Shown here piece by piece: positions 1 to 10,089 of a stretch of 64,000 nucleotides of DNA. The position numbers and the translations under genes are program-made. Within the stretch, counting starts at the first letter, position 1. Each line of letters starts with the position of its first letter. The notes under the pieces were generated by a model. It ran no database searches. It was not told the origin of the DNA and saw nothing but the letters and a program-made list of their open reading frames with translations. Origin of the DNA: Marinobacter manganoxydans MnI7-9 (lineage in GTDB: Bacteria; Pseudomonadota; Gammaproteobacteria; Pseudomonadales; Oleiphilaceae); the NCBI RefSeq assembly GCF_000235625.1, contig NZ_AGTR01000015.1:1-64000 (forward strand), read 5' to 3'.

Positions 1-253
1 AGTATTCTACATCGTAACGCCGCCTTGTCAACCGTTAATCCGAAGAATTTTAAAACTCATTTTCTTCAGTACTTTCAAACGGTTACTTCTGCTCGGAAAA
101 CCGCTGTGAGTGGCTTGTCCCTCAGAAGTGGTGCGCATTCTACAGGCGTCAGGAAAACTGTCAACGAGGTTTTTGAATTAATTTATAGCGGTATCGGTTT
201 CCACGTATCCGCCTGATCAGTCAGTGATCAGATCGTATTCTTTTTACTCAAAA
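1..253. other. Intergenic edge with imperfect direct repeat
   Basis: No convincing gene is seen before the end of msrQ. Two blocks with the same plan occur: ATTCTAC at 4-10 followed 22 bp later by TGTCAAC at 26-32, and again ATTCTAC at 137-143 with TGTCAAC at 159-165, each followed by a GAATT. The spacing between the two conserved words is identical in both copies. A 63-codon open frame at 25-216 has no ribosome binding site or recognisable product and was not called. Confidence 0.4.
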
Positions 254-877
254 TCAGCCTCTGACAAACGGAATCAGCGCGCGACTCCCGCTCCATTTCC
301 AACGAAGCGCCAGCAGAACTGCGATTATCAGGCCGTACACCACCATTTCTCCAACGTCACTGCGGGACTGCCAGATGAAATGAACCCATGCCGCTATCGC
401 AATCGGGTACACCAGCTTATGCAAGGCTTTCCATTGCCGGCCCATCCGCCTCATCATCCCCTTTGTTGAGGTTAACGCCAGTGGCACAAGCATAAGGAAA
501 GACACCGCCCCCGCCAGGATATATGGCCGCTTGGTGAACGTGGCCCATAGATCGCTCCAGCCAAGAATAAACTGCAGAAACGCCAATACATGCAACACCG
601 CATAAAAGAACGCAAACAGACCAAGCATCCGGCGAACCCGGATCCACGCTCCCCACCCTGTCCAACGCTTGAGCGGTGTCATGCATAAGGTAGCAATCAA
701 TAACTGAAATGCCGCGATGCCCAGCGACTCTGTTACTTCTTGCCCGGGATCCGGGCCGAGGGACTGGCTGGCAATGCTGGCAATCAGCACCAACAGGGGA
801 ACGCTGGCGAGCAGCGCTACCAGCAGGCGAAACGCCAGCACAAACCCCGGTTGGTTCAGCACACGCTTCTCATTCAT
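254..877 (-). CDS. msrQ: MsrQ, heme-binding membrane subunit of periplasmic methionine sulfoxide reductase
   Basis: MsrQ is the inner-membrane b-type cytochrome that passes quinol-derived electrons to MsrP, which repairs oxidised methionines in periplasmic proteins. The 207-residue product is almost entirely hydrophobic segments with short basic loops. It keeps family-type histidines in the stretch RRMLGLFAFFYAVLH and in WKALHKLVY followed by WVHFIW, the likely heme ligands. The ATG at 877 overlaps the msrP stop codon by one base (TGATG), so the two are translationally coupled. A longer in-frame start at 1012 would lie deep inside msrP and was rejected. The partner gene lies directly upstream. 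Confidence 0.93.
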   Translation of the reverse strand: MNEKRVLNQPGFVLAFRLLVALLASVPLLVLIASIASQSLGPDPGQEVTESLGIAAFQLLIATLCMTPLKRWTGWGAWIRVRRMLGLFAFFYAVLHVLAFLQFILGWSDLWATFTKRPYILAGAVSFLMLVPLALTSTKGMMRRMGRQWKALHKLVYPIAIAAWVHFIWQSRSDVGEMVVYGLIIAVLLALRWKWSGSRALIPFVRG

Positions 878-1851
878 CAATAGAACTTGCTCAAATCCAT
901 GCCCTTGTACAGATCGGCAACCTGTTCTCCATAACCATTGAACTTGACGGTTTCCATGTAGTTGGGAGAGAGCAAGCCAGAGGGCAGCCTGCGCTCCCGC
1001 TTCTGGCTCCACCTCGGATGGTCAACTTCAGGGTTCACGTTGGCATAGAAGCCATACTCCTGGGGCGCAAGCATTTCCCAGGTAGTCTTGGGGCGCTCCT
1101 CCTGAAAGCGAATCTTGACGATCGACTTGATGCTCTTGAAACCGTACTTCCAGGGCACGACCAGCCGGATAGGCGCGCCATTCTGGTTGGGCATGGTTTT
1201 GCCATACAGCCCGACCGCGAGGAAGCTTAACTCGTTCATGGCCTCATCCATTCTCAACCCCTCCTGGTAAGGCCAGTCGATGGTGCTGAACAATGAGCGC
1301 TGCCCTCGCATCTGATCCGGATCATACAGGGTCTCGAAATAGACGTACTTTGCGCGGGAGTTGGGTTCAAGCCGTTTAATGATGTCGGCCAGTGGAATCC
1401 CGATCCAGGGGATCACCATCGACCAGGCCTCGACACAACGAAGTCGGTACACCCTTTCCTGATATTCATGGGGCTTGAGCAGGTCCTCCAGAGCATACTC
1501 ACCGGGCCGCCCGCACTCCCCCTCAACCACGACGGACCAGGGATCAACGCTCATTTCATCGGCGTACCTGGCAGGATCCCCTTTGCCGGTGCCAAATTCA
1601 TAAAAGTTGTTATAGCGAGTGACATCCTCGAAAGGCGTCTTTTTCTCATCGGTTGAGAAACCGGGCATTGCAACGTAGTCCAGCGCTTCCCCAGGGACCG
1701 GAAGCTCTGCAGCGGATAATAGACCCGGCATTGAAAGGCCAGCGGCAACGGCCACAGTGCCGGACATGAATTGCCGTCGGTTGAGGTAGACAGATTCGGG
1801 GGTAACTTCAGAATGAGGCAAAGCCCAGGATGGGCGCTTCTTAATGAACAT
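877..1851 (-). CDS. msrP: MsrP, periplasmic molybdopterin methionine sulfoxide reductase catalytic subunit
   Basis: MsrP (YedY) reduces protein-bound methionine sulfoxide, both diastereomers, in the periplasm using a molybdopterin cofactor. The 324-residue protein begins with a Tat-type signal: twin arginine at residues 25-26 (LNRRQFM), then a hydrophobic stretch and an AA processing region near residue 48. Cys139 in YRLRCVEAW sits where the family molybdenum ligand lies. Length matches the usual 320-335 residues. It is followed without a gap by msrQ. The msrP-msrQ pair downstream of pssA-ilvC is also the order I recall for Pseudomonas aeruginosa. Confidence 0.95.
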   Translation of the reverse strand: MFIKKRPSWALPHSEVTPESVYLNRRQFMSGTVAVAAGLSMPGLLSAAELPVPGEALDYVAMPGFSTDEKKTPFEDVTRYNNFYEFGTGKGDPARYADEMSVDPWSVVVEGECGRPGEYALEDLLKPHEYQERVYRLRCVEAWSMVIPWIGIPLADIIKRLEPNSRAKYVYFETLYDPDQMRGQRSLFSTIDWPYQEGLRMDEAMNELSFLAVGLYGKTMPNQNGAPIRLVVPWKYGFKSIKSIVKIRFQEERPKTTWEMLAPQEYGFYANVNPEVDHPRWSQKRERRLPSGLLSPNYMETVKFNGYGEQVADLYKGMDLSKFY

Positions 1852-1948
1852 GGAAAGTCTCCGTCAGGGCGTCAGCCAGCTAGGGCGTTGACCGGAGACT
1901 GTGGTTAAAATTCCCGGACCTCGATGAGGAAGCCCGGGAAGCGAGAGC

Positions 1949-2773
1949 TCAGTCAGCGGCCCCTGAAGCTTTCCGGGGCTTGCCACGGAACAGCGCACGA
2001 ACAGGGCCGGACAACGCGTATATCAGAAATCCGGTAAAGAGTACGGTAGCCGGATCCAGCGCGATCACTACAAACACCAGAACCACAAGCAGAATAGCAG
2101 CAAAAGGCACCCGACCACGCAGATCCAGATCCTTGAAACTGCGATAGAGGATGTTGCTGACCATCAGCACGCCCGTACCTGCAACCACCACCATTGTCAG
2201 CAACGTGAGCCAGGCAGCGGGTTCAAAGAGATGGAAGCACCAGACCAGGCCGGCAACGCACGCTGCGGCAGCCGGGCTGGGCAAACCAACAAAGAACTTC
2301 TTGTCGACCGAACCGATCTGGGTGTTGAAACGCGCCAGACGAAGCGCAGCGCCAGCCACGTATATGAACGTAACGGCCCAACCGACCTTATCGAAGGCGT
2401 TCAGCGACCAGAAAAAAGCGACAAGTCCCGGGGCCACGCCAAAGGCCACCATGTCGGCCAGGCTGTCGTATTCTTCACCGAATTTGCTCTGGGTATTGGT
2501 CATCCGGGCAACACGGCCATCAAGACCATCCAGGATCATGGATACAAAAATGGCAATCGCGGCATTATCAAACACGCCGTTTGCGGCAGAGACTATGGCG
2601 TAGAAACCCGAAAACAGCGAAGCCGTTGTAAGCGCATTGGGGAGCAGGTAAATACCTTTGCGGCGGACCGGCGCACCTTCCACCAGCTCTTCTTCAACCA
2701 CTTCCCCGGCCTCTACCTCAAAGTCCGGGTTCTGCTTGCCGTCGGCGGCTTTTCTTTCTTCAGTCATTCCCAT
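1949..2773 (-). CDS. pssA: CDP-diacylglycerol--serine O-phosphatidyltransferase
   Basis: This enzyme makes phosphatidylserine from CDP-diacylglycerol and serine, the committed step to phosphatidylethanolamine. The CDP-alcohol phosphatidyltransferase signature is complete: Asp85-Gly86, Ala89-Arg90, Gly99, Asp103 and Asp107. The 274-residue protein has several membrane segments and an acidic, non-membrane N-terminal extension of about 38 residues before PVRRKG. This is the Bacillus-type integral membrane PssA, not the peripheral E. coli type. It lies downstream of ilvC but a strong terminator separates them, so it may be transcribed separately. Confidence 0.94.
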   Translation of the reverse strand: MGMTEERKAADGKQNPDFEVEAGEVVEEELVEGAPVRRKGIYLLPNALTTASLFSGFYAIVSAANGVFDNAAIAIFVSMILDGLDGRVARMTNTQSKFGEEYDSLADMVAFGVAPGLVAFFWSLNAFDKVGWAVTFIYVAGAALRLARFNTQIGSVDKKFFVGLPSPAAAACVAGLVWCFHLFEPAAWLTLLTMVVVAGTGVLMVSNILYRSFKDLDLRGRVPFAAILLVVLVFVVIALDPATVLFTGFLIYALSGPVRALFRGKPRKASGAAD

Positions 2774-2806
2774 TACTCCGGAAAGCGTTTGGGCGGAGTA
2801 TATACG

Positions 2807-2835
2807 AAAAACGCGGCCACCCGGGCCGCGTTTTT
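2807..2835 (-). terminator. Rho-independent terminator after ilvC
   Basis: An inverted repeat with arms AAAAACGCGGCC (2807-2818) and GGCCGCGTTTTT (2824-2835) and a five-base loop lies 22 bp beyond the ilvC stop. Read on the minus strand it is a GC-rich stem ending in a T run. Because the arms carry both A and T tracts it could act in both directions. It separates ilvC from pssA. Confidence 0.8.
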
Positions 2836-2856
2836 CAAAACCAGGCGGAATTCCGC

Positions 2857-3885
<1,029 letters not shown>

Positions 3886-3937
3886 TTATTTGTGATGACC
3901 CCAGAGGGCCATAATGTTCAAACCCTGTTTGAAATCG

Positions 3938-4429
3938 TTAAAGGCTAAGCACCTTCTCGCCCCGGGCAATACCGGATACACCGCTGCGCACCACTTCCAG
4001 CACACCCGACGTGCCAACGGCCTGAATAAAGCCGTCCAGCTTCTCGCTGTCCCCGGCCAACTGAACCGTGTAGACGGAGCTGGTCACATCCACGATCTGG
4101 CCGCGGAAAATGTCCACCGTACGCTTGATCTCGGCACGCTGGGAACCGGTGGCTTTCAGCTTGACCAGCATCAGCTCACGCTCGATATGGGCACCTTCGG
4201 TGAGATCCACCAGCTTGACGACTTCAATCAGCTTGTTCAGTTGCTTGGTGATCTGCTCGATCACCTTGTCCGACCCCGTGGTGGTCACCGTCAGACGGGA
4301 CAAGGTCTCGTCCTCGGTTGGCGCCACAGTGAGTGTTTCGATGTTGTAGTTACGCTGGGAAAACAGACCCACAACCCGTGACAGGGCGCCAGGCTCGTTT
4401 TCAAGCAAAACAGAAATGATTCGACGCAT
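3938..4429 (-). CDS. ilvH: Acetolactate synthase small (regulatory) subunit
   Basis: IlvH is the regulatory subunit that activates IlvI and confers feedback inhibition by valine. The 163-residue protein starts MRRIISVLLENEPGAL, which opens the N-terminal ACT domain. A second ACT-like C-terminal domain follows (RELMLVKLKA onward). I chose the ATG at 4429, two bases after the ilvI stop. The in-frame start ten codons upstream lies within ilvI and adds a non-homologous tail. Close packing implies coupled translation with ilvI. Confidence 0.96.
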   Translation of the reverse strand: MRRIISVLLENEPGALSRVVGLFSQRNYNIETLTVAPTEDETLSRLTVTTTGSDKVIEQITKQLNKLIEVVKLVDLTEGAHIERELMLVKLKATGSQRAEIKRTVDIFRGQIVDVTSSVYTVQLAGDSEKLDGFIQAVGTSGVLEVVRSGVSGIARGEKVLSL

Positions 4430-4431
4430 GA

Positions 4432-6150
4432 TCAGACCCTCTCCGTCTTGCTGAGCCACATATCTTTCATGGAACCCCGGGCAACCTGCATCGGATACAC
4501 GTGCTCAAAGCGATCCACGTAGATATCCACGAATACCAGCTCGTCTTTCATGGCCAGCACTTCTTTCAGCTTGGTCTCCAGATCCTCCTTCTTCTCAATC
4601 CGGACACCCTTGTGGCCGTAGGCTTCCGCCAGCTTGATGAAGTCGGGCAGGGATTCCATGTAGGACTCGGCATGGCGGGACTCATAGTTCATGTCCTGCC
4701 ATTGCTTGACCATACCCAGAGCCTGGTTATTCAGGTTAATGATCTTAACCGGCAGGTTGTACTGCTTGCAGGTCGACAGCTCCTGGATGTTCATCTGGAT
4801 ACTGCCCTCACCGGTAATGCACAGCACTTCGTCGTCCGGATGGGTCAGTTTTACCCCCATGGCCGCCGGCAGGCCGAAGCCCATGGTGCCGAGACCACCG
4901 GAATTGATCCAGCGGTTGGGCTTATCGAACTTGTAGTACTGGGCCGCGAACATCTGGTGCTGACCCACATCGGAAGTCACGAAGGCTTCGCCGTTGGTCA
5001 AGCGACAAAGCATTTCAATGACTTCCTGGGGCTTGATCACATCCGGGCTGGTCTCATAGCGCATGCCATGGAATGCCCGCCACTCGTCGATCTGCTTCCA
5101 CCAGGAAGCGATTGCGTCCGCGTCCGGCTTTTCCTTGGCTTCCTTCACCAGCGACAGCATTTCCTTGAGCACAGCGTCAACCGGGCCAACGATGGGCACA
5201 TCGGCATCCACCGTTTTGGAAATCGAGGCCGGGTCGATGTCGATATGGATGATGCGCGCGCCCGGACAGAACTTCTCGGTCGCGTTGGTCACCCGATCGT
5301 CAAACCGGGCTCCCACGCAGAGAATGAGATCCGAGTGGTGCATGGCCATGTTGGCTTCGTAGGTGCCGTGCATGCCAAGCCAGCCGAGGTGCTGTTTATC
5401 GCTGGCCGGGTAACAGCCAATGCCCATCAGGGTATTGGTGATCGGATAGCCCAGCAGCCTTACCAGCTCGGTCAGCTGATCCGATGCCTTGCCCAGAACA
5501 ACCCCACCACCTGCGTAGATAATTGGGCGCTTCGCCGCCAGCATCATGTCGACCGCTTTCTTGATCTGACCGGCATGGCCGCGAATAGCGGGGTTGTAAG
5601 AGCGCAGTTTGACCTTCTTGGGATAGGCGTACTCGTAACGCTCGTTCGGCGTGGTCATATCCTTGGGAATATCCACGACCACAGGACCGGGGCGACCGGT
5701 CGCGGCAATATAATACGCCTTACGGATAATCTCCGGGATTTCCTCGGGATGACGGACACTGAGATTGTGCTTAACCACCGGACGGGAGACACCCATCATA
5801 TCGGTTTCCTGGAACGCGTCCTCGCCGATGAGGGTGGACGCAACCTGGCCGCACAGAACCACCATGGGGATGGAATCCATGAATGCGGTGGCAATGCCAG
5901 TGATGGTGTTGGTGGCTCCAGGACCCGAGGTCACCAGTACGGTACCTGGTTTTCCGGTCGCACGGGCATAACCGTCGGCCATGTGGACCGCCGCCTGCTC
6001 GTGCCTTACCAGAATGTGCTTGACTTTGTCCTGCCTGAACAGCGCATCATAAATATGAAGGGCTGCACCACCCGGATAGCCGTATATGTATTCGATACCT
6101 TCATCTTGAAGGGACCGGATCAGCATATCGGCGCCAGACAATAACTCCAC
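4432..6150 (-). CDS. ilvI: Acetolactate synthase large (catalytic) subunit
   Basis: This thiamine-diphosphate enzyme condenses two pyruvates, or pyruvate with 2-oxobutyrate, at the entry to branched-chain amino acid synthesis. The 572-residue protein shows the ordered domains of the family: the N-terminal TPP pyrimidine domain with [14 protein letters not shown] and the catalytic glutamate in [15 protein letters not shown], a central FAD-binding domain, and the C-terminal TPP/Mg domain with [12 protein letters not shown]. Translation begins at GTG (6150), giving MELLSGADM, which matches the E. coli start; a GAGGG sequence precedes it. It is the first gene of ilvI-ilvH-ilvC. Confidence 0.97.
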   Translation of the reverse strand: MELLSGADMLIRSLQDEGIEYIYGYPGGAALHIYDALFRQDKVKHILVRHEQAAVHMADGYARATGKPGTVLVTSGPGATNTITGIATAFMDSIPMVVLCGQVASTLIGEDAFQETDMMGVSRPVVKHNLSVRHPEEIPEIIRKAYYIAATGRPGPVVVDIPKDMTTPNERYEYAYPKKVKLRSYNPAIRGHAGQIKKAVDMMLAAKRPIIYAGGGVVLGKASDQLTELVRLLGYPITNTLMGIGCYPASDKQHLGWLGMHGTYEANMAMHHSDLILCVGARFDDRVTNATEKFCPGARIIHIDIDPASISKTVDADVPIVGPVDAVLKEMLSLVKEAKEKPDADAIASWWKQIDEWRAFHGMRYETSPDVIKPQEVIEMLCRLTNGEAFVTSDVGQHQMFAAQYYKFDKPNRWINSGGLGTMGFGLPAAMGVKLTHPDDEVLCITGEGSIQMNIQELSTCKQYNLPVKIINLNNQALGMVKQWQDMNYESRHAESYMESLPDFIKLAEAYGHKGVRIEKKEDLETKLKEVLAMKDELVFVDIYVDRFEHVYPMQVARGSMKDMWLSKTERV

Positions 6151-6670
6151 GATTTTCTACCCTCTTCTACGAGTGAATGAGCCGGGAAGGCTCCCGGTTG
6201 CCTGGATTCACGGTGTCCATGCTTCTTTTGAAAGCGGAACCGGCTGCTCCTCCACACCTTGTTAAGAGGTTGTCTCCTGGCCAGCCGCCCTCCTGAGGGT
6301 TGCGGAGAACGGCCAATCAACGGGTTGCACGTAAGCAACAACCATCCCGCGACGGATACGCGGCGCGTTCAGTGTGGTAATTGATGGGGGATACTCGCTC
6401 GGGATTGCCTGCCGTATTGACCCCAGTCTTCAGGCAATCGGTAATTCTGACAGCGCGAAACTCCCTGTCAATAGCCGCTGCAGGTTTCTGTGCCTATACT
6501 GGCCGAAGGTCTGCCATACTTGGAACAAATCCGATACAAAGATTTGAACCAGACAGAAGAAAATCCGCAATAGCGATGGCATGATAGGCAACATTGAAAT
6601 TAAAAAAACGGGCCCGGTCTATCCAGGTTGTCTGCCTGCCCGGGAGCAGTGAACATACGCGAGTTGAGCC
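6151..6670. other. 520-bp divergent intergenic region, ilvI leader and DUF4124 promoter area
   Basis: No convincing gene is present. On the minus strand, upstream of ilvI, there is a small perfect hairpin at 6182-6197 (CCGGGA stem, four-base loop). It lies within a possible 17-codon leader frame (6167-6220) that stops 16 bases before the ilvI start. That frame is not rich in Leu, Ile or Val codons and no attenuator T run follows, so classical attenuation is not supported. I could not identify a confident promoter for either flanking gene. Confidence 0.4.
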
Positions 6671-7126
6671 ATGAACAGAAAAATCCTGACGCTGACCTTA
6701 TTGCTGGCCGTTGTACCAGGTGTCGCCACGAGCGCCTCTGTCTATAAATGGACCGATGAAAACGGAGTTACCCACTTTGGCGACCGACAACCCACGGGCT
6801 CGAAGGCCGAGCGGGTCAATGTGCGTTCCGGCACTTCTACCGATGCTTCTGGCAACCGGCAGAGCCCCCAGGAGCGTCTGCAGAATATGCAGGAACACCA
6901 GGAAGATGAGGCAAGGCAGCGCCAGGAGACCGCCGTTGAGGAGGCCCGCCGGAAACAGCGCGACGCAAATTGCGCGACAGCCCGGTCCAACTTGGAGGTA
7001 ATTGCCAACCACGCCCGCATCCGGATTGAGGAAAACGGCGAACTGCGCTATCTGACTCCGGAAGAGCTTGCCGAGAAACGGGCAGAACTTGAGCGAATGG
7101 CGGAAGATAATTGCGAACCGATGTGA
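6671..7126 (+). CDS. DUF4124 domain exported protein
   Basis: The 151-residue product has a typical signal peptide (residues 1 to about 22, ending ATSA), then the DUF4124 signature SVYKWTDENGVTHFGDRQP at about residues 23-42. The rest is charged and coiled-coil-like, rich in Gln, Glu and Arg, with two cysteines (CATARSNL and DNCEPM) that could form a disulfide. The family is common in gammaproteobacteria and its function is not established. It stands alone between ilvI (divergent) and clpB (convergent). Confidence 0.88.
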   Translation: MNRKILTLTLLLAVVPGVATSASVYKWTDENGVTHFGDRQPTGSKAERVNVRSGTSTDASGNRQSPQERLQNMQEHQEDEARQRQETAVEEARRKQRDANCATARSNLEVIANHARIRIEENGELRYLTPEELAEKRAELERMAEDNCEPM

Positions 7127-7138
7127 ACATGTAAAAAT

Positions 7139-7168
7139 GGGGTCAGATGAAAGCTTTCATCTGACCCC
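7139..7168. repeat. 30-bp perfect palindrome, REP-like copy 1
   Basis: A perfect 30-bp palindrome with half-site GGGGTCAGATGAAAG lies between the convergent DUF4124 gene and clpB. A close relative occurs at 12804-12832, also between convergent genes. It is preceded by an A run (7133-7137) but lacks a T run on the other side. It can fold as a long hairpin in either transcript and may serve as a bidirectional terminator or be a mobile REP-type unit. Confidence 0.8.
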
Positions 7169-7190
7169 GACTTCAGCTCCGACTCTCGGG

Positions 7191-9767
7191 TCAGGCTTTG
7201 GTGAAATCCAGGTGGTGGTCCTTCACTGTGCCACGAATGACATCACCCGACACAAACTCTCCCTTTAGCAGCCTCTGGGCCAGCGGGTTCTCGATCATCC
7301 GCTGGATGGCCCGCTTCAGCGGCCGGGCACCGTAGACCGGGTCATAGCCCACTTCCGCCAACAACTCCATGGCAGCATCATCCAGCTCCAGCTTCATATC
7401 CTGCTCTTTCAGGCGCTTGCTCAGAGACTCGATCTGAATCCGGGCAATGCCCTGGATTTGACTCTCCGCCAGCGGGTGGAACACCACCACTTCATCCACG
7501 CGGTTGATGAACTCGGGGCGGAAATGAGTGCCGACGACTTCCATGACGGCATTCTTCATGACCTCGTAGCTCTCCTCGCCGGCTTTCTGCTGGATGATGT
7601 CCGAGCCGAGGTTTGAGGTCATGACAATGACCGTGTTCCGGAAGTCGACGGTCCTGCCCTGCCCGTCAGTCAGGCGACCATCCTCAAGTACCTGCAAAAG
7701 TATGTTGAACACATCCGGATGGGCTTTTTCCACCTCATCCAGCAACAAGACGGAATACGGCCGGCGGCGAACCGCTTCGGTCAGGTAGCCACCTTCCTCG
7801 TAGCCGACATAGCCCGGAGGCGCACCAATCAGGCGGGCCACGGAATGCTTCTCCATGAACTCGGACATATCGATGCGCACCATGGCTTCCTCGGTATCAA
7901 ACAGGAAGGACGCCAGGGCCTTGCACAGCTCGGTTTTACCCACACCCGTCGGGCCGAGAAACAGGAACGAACCGTTTGGACGATTGGGGTCGGACAATCC
8001 GGCCCGGGAACGACGCACCGCGTTAGAAACAGCTTCAACCGCCTCATCCTGGCCGATAACCCGACCATGAAGCGCCTCTTCCATGCGCATGAGCTTATCG
8101 CGCTCACCTTCGAGCATCTTGGACACCGGGATGCCGGTCCACTTGGAGACAATCTCGGCGATTTCCTCGTCGGTTACCCGGTTGCGAAGCAGCTTCATTT
8201 CCATCATTTCTGCCTGGCTGGCCATATCCAGCTGGCGCTCAAGCTCAGGAATCTGCCCGTACTGGAGCTCGGACATCTTGCCGAGGTCACCGGCACGACG
8301 GGCATTCTCCAGATCAATGCGGGCCTGTTCCAACCGGCTCTTGATCTTCTGGGACCCGTGCAATGCCGCCTTTTCGGTATTCCAGACTTCTTCCAGATCG
8401 GCGTACTCACGCTCGACACCGGTGATCACATCGGACAGTTCCGACAGGCGTTTTTTCGAGGCAGCATCGGTCTCTTTCTTGAGCGCCTCACGCTCGATTT
8501 TCAACTGAATCAGACGACGTTCGAGACGATCCAGGGCCTCCGGCTTCGAATCCATTTCCATCCGGATCTGGGAAGCGGCCTCGTCCACCAGGTCAATGGC
8601 CTTGTCCGGCAGCTGACGGTCGGCAATGTAACGATGCGACAGTTTGGCGGCGGCGATAATGGCGCCATCTGTCACCTCAACCCCGTGGTGAACTTCATAA
8701 CGCTCTTTCAGGCCCCGCAGGATGGCGATGGTATCTTCCTCACTGGGTTCGCTGACCAGTACTTTCTGGAAGCGACGCTCAAGAGCGGCGTCTTTTTCGA
8801 TGTTTTCACGGTATTCGTCCAGGGTAGTCGCGCCCACGCAGTGCAGCTCGCCACGAGCGAGCGCCGGCTTGAGCATATTACCGGCATCCATGGAGCCTTC
8901 GGCCTTGCCGGCACCAACCATGGTGTGAATCTCGTCGATGAACAGGATGATCTGACCTTCCTGTTTGGACAGTTCGTTCAGAACAGCTTTCAGGCGTTCT
9001 TCAAACTCACCCCGGAACTTGGCGCCGGCAATAAGGGCACCCATATCGAGTGACAGAACCTTCTTGTCCTTGAGGCCATCGGGCACCTCGCCGTTGACGA
9101 TACGCTGGGCCAGCCCTTCGACGATGGCGGTTTTACCAACGCCGGGCTCACCGATGAGAACCGGGTTGTTCTTCCGGCGGCGCTGCAATACCTGAATGGT
9201 ACGGCGAATTTCATCATCGCGGCCGATTACCGGGTCCAGCTTGCCGGCCTCGGCTCGCTCGGTAAGGTCGATGGTGTATTTGGACAGAGCCTGACGGTTT
9301 TCTTCGGCGCTGGCGTCGTTGACGGCTTCACCGCCGCGAACGTCGTCAATCGCTTTTTCCAGGGCAGCTTTATCAACACCCTGCTCCCGAAGTACGCGAC
9401 CCAAAGTACCCCGATCTTCCAGGGCGGCCAGCAACATGAGCTCACTGGAGATGTACTGGTCTTTGCGTTTCTGGGCGAGCTTGTCGGCAATGTTGAACAG
9501 CCGGCCCATGTCATTGGACATGGAGACGTCGCCGGCCGATCCCTGCACTTCGGGCAGGTTTTCGATCTCCCGGGCGATCGCCTGGCGAATGCGTCCGGGC
9601 TCTGCGCCGGCCTGCTTGAGCAAGGGTTTGATGGCGCTGCCTTCCTGATCAAGCAGTGCCTGCATCAGGTGCACCGGCTCAATGAAGTTGTGATCCTTTC
9701 CGACCGCGATGGACTGTGCGTCCGCGAGGGCGGTCTGCAGCTTGCTGGTCAGCTTGTCGATTCTCAT
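7191..9767 (-). CDS. clpB: ClpB disaggregase chaperone
   Basis: ClpB is the Hsp100 ATPase that extracts polypeptides from aggregates together with DnaK. The 858-residue protein contains the N-terminal repeat domain, the first AAA domain with Walker [16 protein letters not shown], the long coiled-coil middle domain (roughly residues 400-530, rich in Glu, Arg and Leu), the second AAA domain with [15 protein letters not shown], and the C-terminal ClpB D2-small domain. I start at ATG 9767 ([10 protein letters not shown]). The ATG five codons upstream lies in the GGGGAAA ribosome binding site. A heat-shock sigma-32 promoter lies about 75 bp upstream. Confidence 0.98.
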   Translation of the reverse strand: MRIDKLTSKLQTALADAQSIAVGKDHNFIEPVHLMQALLDQEGSAIKPLLKQAGAEPGRIRQAIAREIENLPEVQGSAGDVSMSNDMGRLFNIADKLAQKRKDQYISSELMLLAALEDRGTLGRVLREQGVDKAALEKAIDDVRGGEAVNDASAEENRQALSKYTIDLTERAEAGKLDPVIGRDDEIRRTIQVLQRRRKNNPVLIGEPGVGKTAIVEGLAQRIVNGEVPDGLKDKKVLSLDMGALIAGAKFRGEFEERLKAVLNELSKQEGQIILFIDEIHTMVGAGKAEGSMDAGNMLKPALARGELHCVGATTLDEYRENIEKDAALERRFQKVLVSEPSEEDTIAILRGLKERYEVHHGVEVTDGAIIAAAKLSHRYIADRQLPDKAIDLVDEAASQIRMEMDSKPEALDRLERRLIQLKIEREALKKETDAASKKRLSELSDVITGVEREYADLEEVWNTEKAALHGSQKIKSRLEQARIDLENARRAGDLGKMSELQYGQIPELERQLDMASQAEMMEMKLLRNRVTDEEIAEIVSKWTGIPVSKMLEGERDKLMRMEEALHGRVIGQDEAVEAVSNAVRRSRAGLSDPNRPNGSFLFLGPTGVGKTELCKALASFLFDTEEAMVRIDMSEFMEKHSVARLIGAPPGYVGYEEGGYLTEAVRRRPYSVLLLDEVEKAHPDVFNILLQVLEDGRLTDGQGRTVDFRNTVIVMTSNLGSDIIQQKAGEESYEVMKNAVMEVVGTHFRPEFINRVDEVVVFHPLAESQIQGIARIQIESLSKRLKEQDMKLELDDAAMELLAEVGYDPVYGARPLKRAIQRMIENPLAQRLLKGEFVSGDVIRGTVKDHHLDFTKA

Positions 9768-9840
9768 GTGTACTTTCCCCAAATTTCTGCGAATACCATG
9801 GTGCCTTGGGTGGCGGATATTCGATTGCTTTGACAGTTAA

Positions 9841-9867
9841 TGTAGGGGCAAGTAGAGCGACTTCAAG
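9841..9867 (-). promoter_or_regulatory. Sigma-32 heat-shock promoter of clpB
   Basis: On the minus strand, CTTGAAG (9867-9861) is followed after 12 bases by CCCCTACA (9848-9841). This matches the sigma-32 consensus CTTGAAA, spacer 11-16, CCCCATnT, with one -35 mismatch. It would give a clpB leader of about 65 nt. Heat-shock control of clpB is established in E. coli and Pseudomonas. Confidence 0.75.
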
Positions 9868-9933
9868 CGGGGCTTCGGTGTATTCGTCAGAAAATTGACG
9901 GCCGTCAGTTATCTGATTCGAGCTTGGGTGCAA

Positions 9934-10039
9934 GGCTGGTGCAGGACTACTTTCCAGAACACGCCGTAAATACGTCCATGTAGGCTTGACTGCAGCATCC
10001 ATGCTGCAGACAGTTCTGTAAAGTAGTCCTGCACCAGCC
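9934..10039 (-). repeat. Composite hairpin element, copy C
   Basis: Outer arms at 9934-9960 and 10013-10039 are complementary over 26 of 27 bases. They enclose a 52-nt core (9961-10012). Read on the minus strand the core starts TGTC, then has a hairpin CTGCAGC-ATGGAT-GCTGCAG, a TCAAGC linker, a second small hairpin TAC-ATGGAC-GTA, and ends TTTACGGCGT. The same plan is found at 51879-51990 and 52514-52621. It lies between the pgeF stop and the clpB promoter, so it could shield clpB from read-through. No open frame was found in it. Confidence 0.8.
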
Positions 10040-10089
10040 CCCGAAATTTGCGATCACAATCAGAACTAAACCATGAAAGACACTAATAA

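Noticed and set aside
4501-6144. 547-codon open frame opposite ilvI
   Set aside because: Antisense to a complete acetolactate synthase gene; its composition is what the complementary frame predicts.
9934-10039. Integron attC site
   Set aside because: The arms lack the R' and R'' core-site sequences, and there is no integrase or cassette array.
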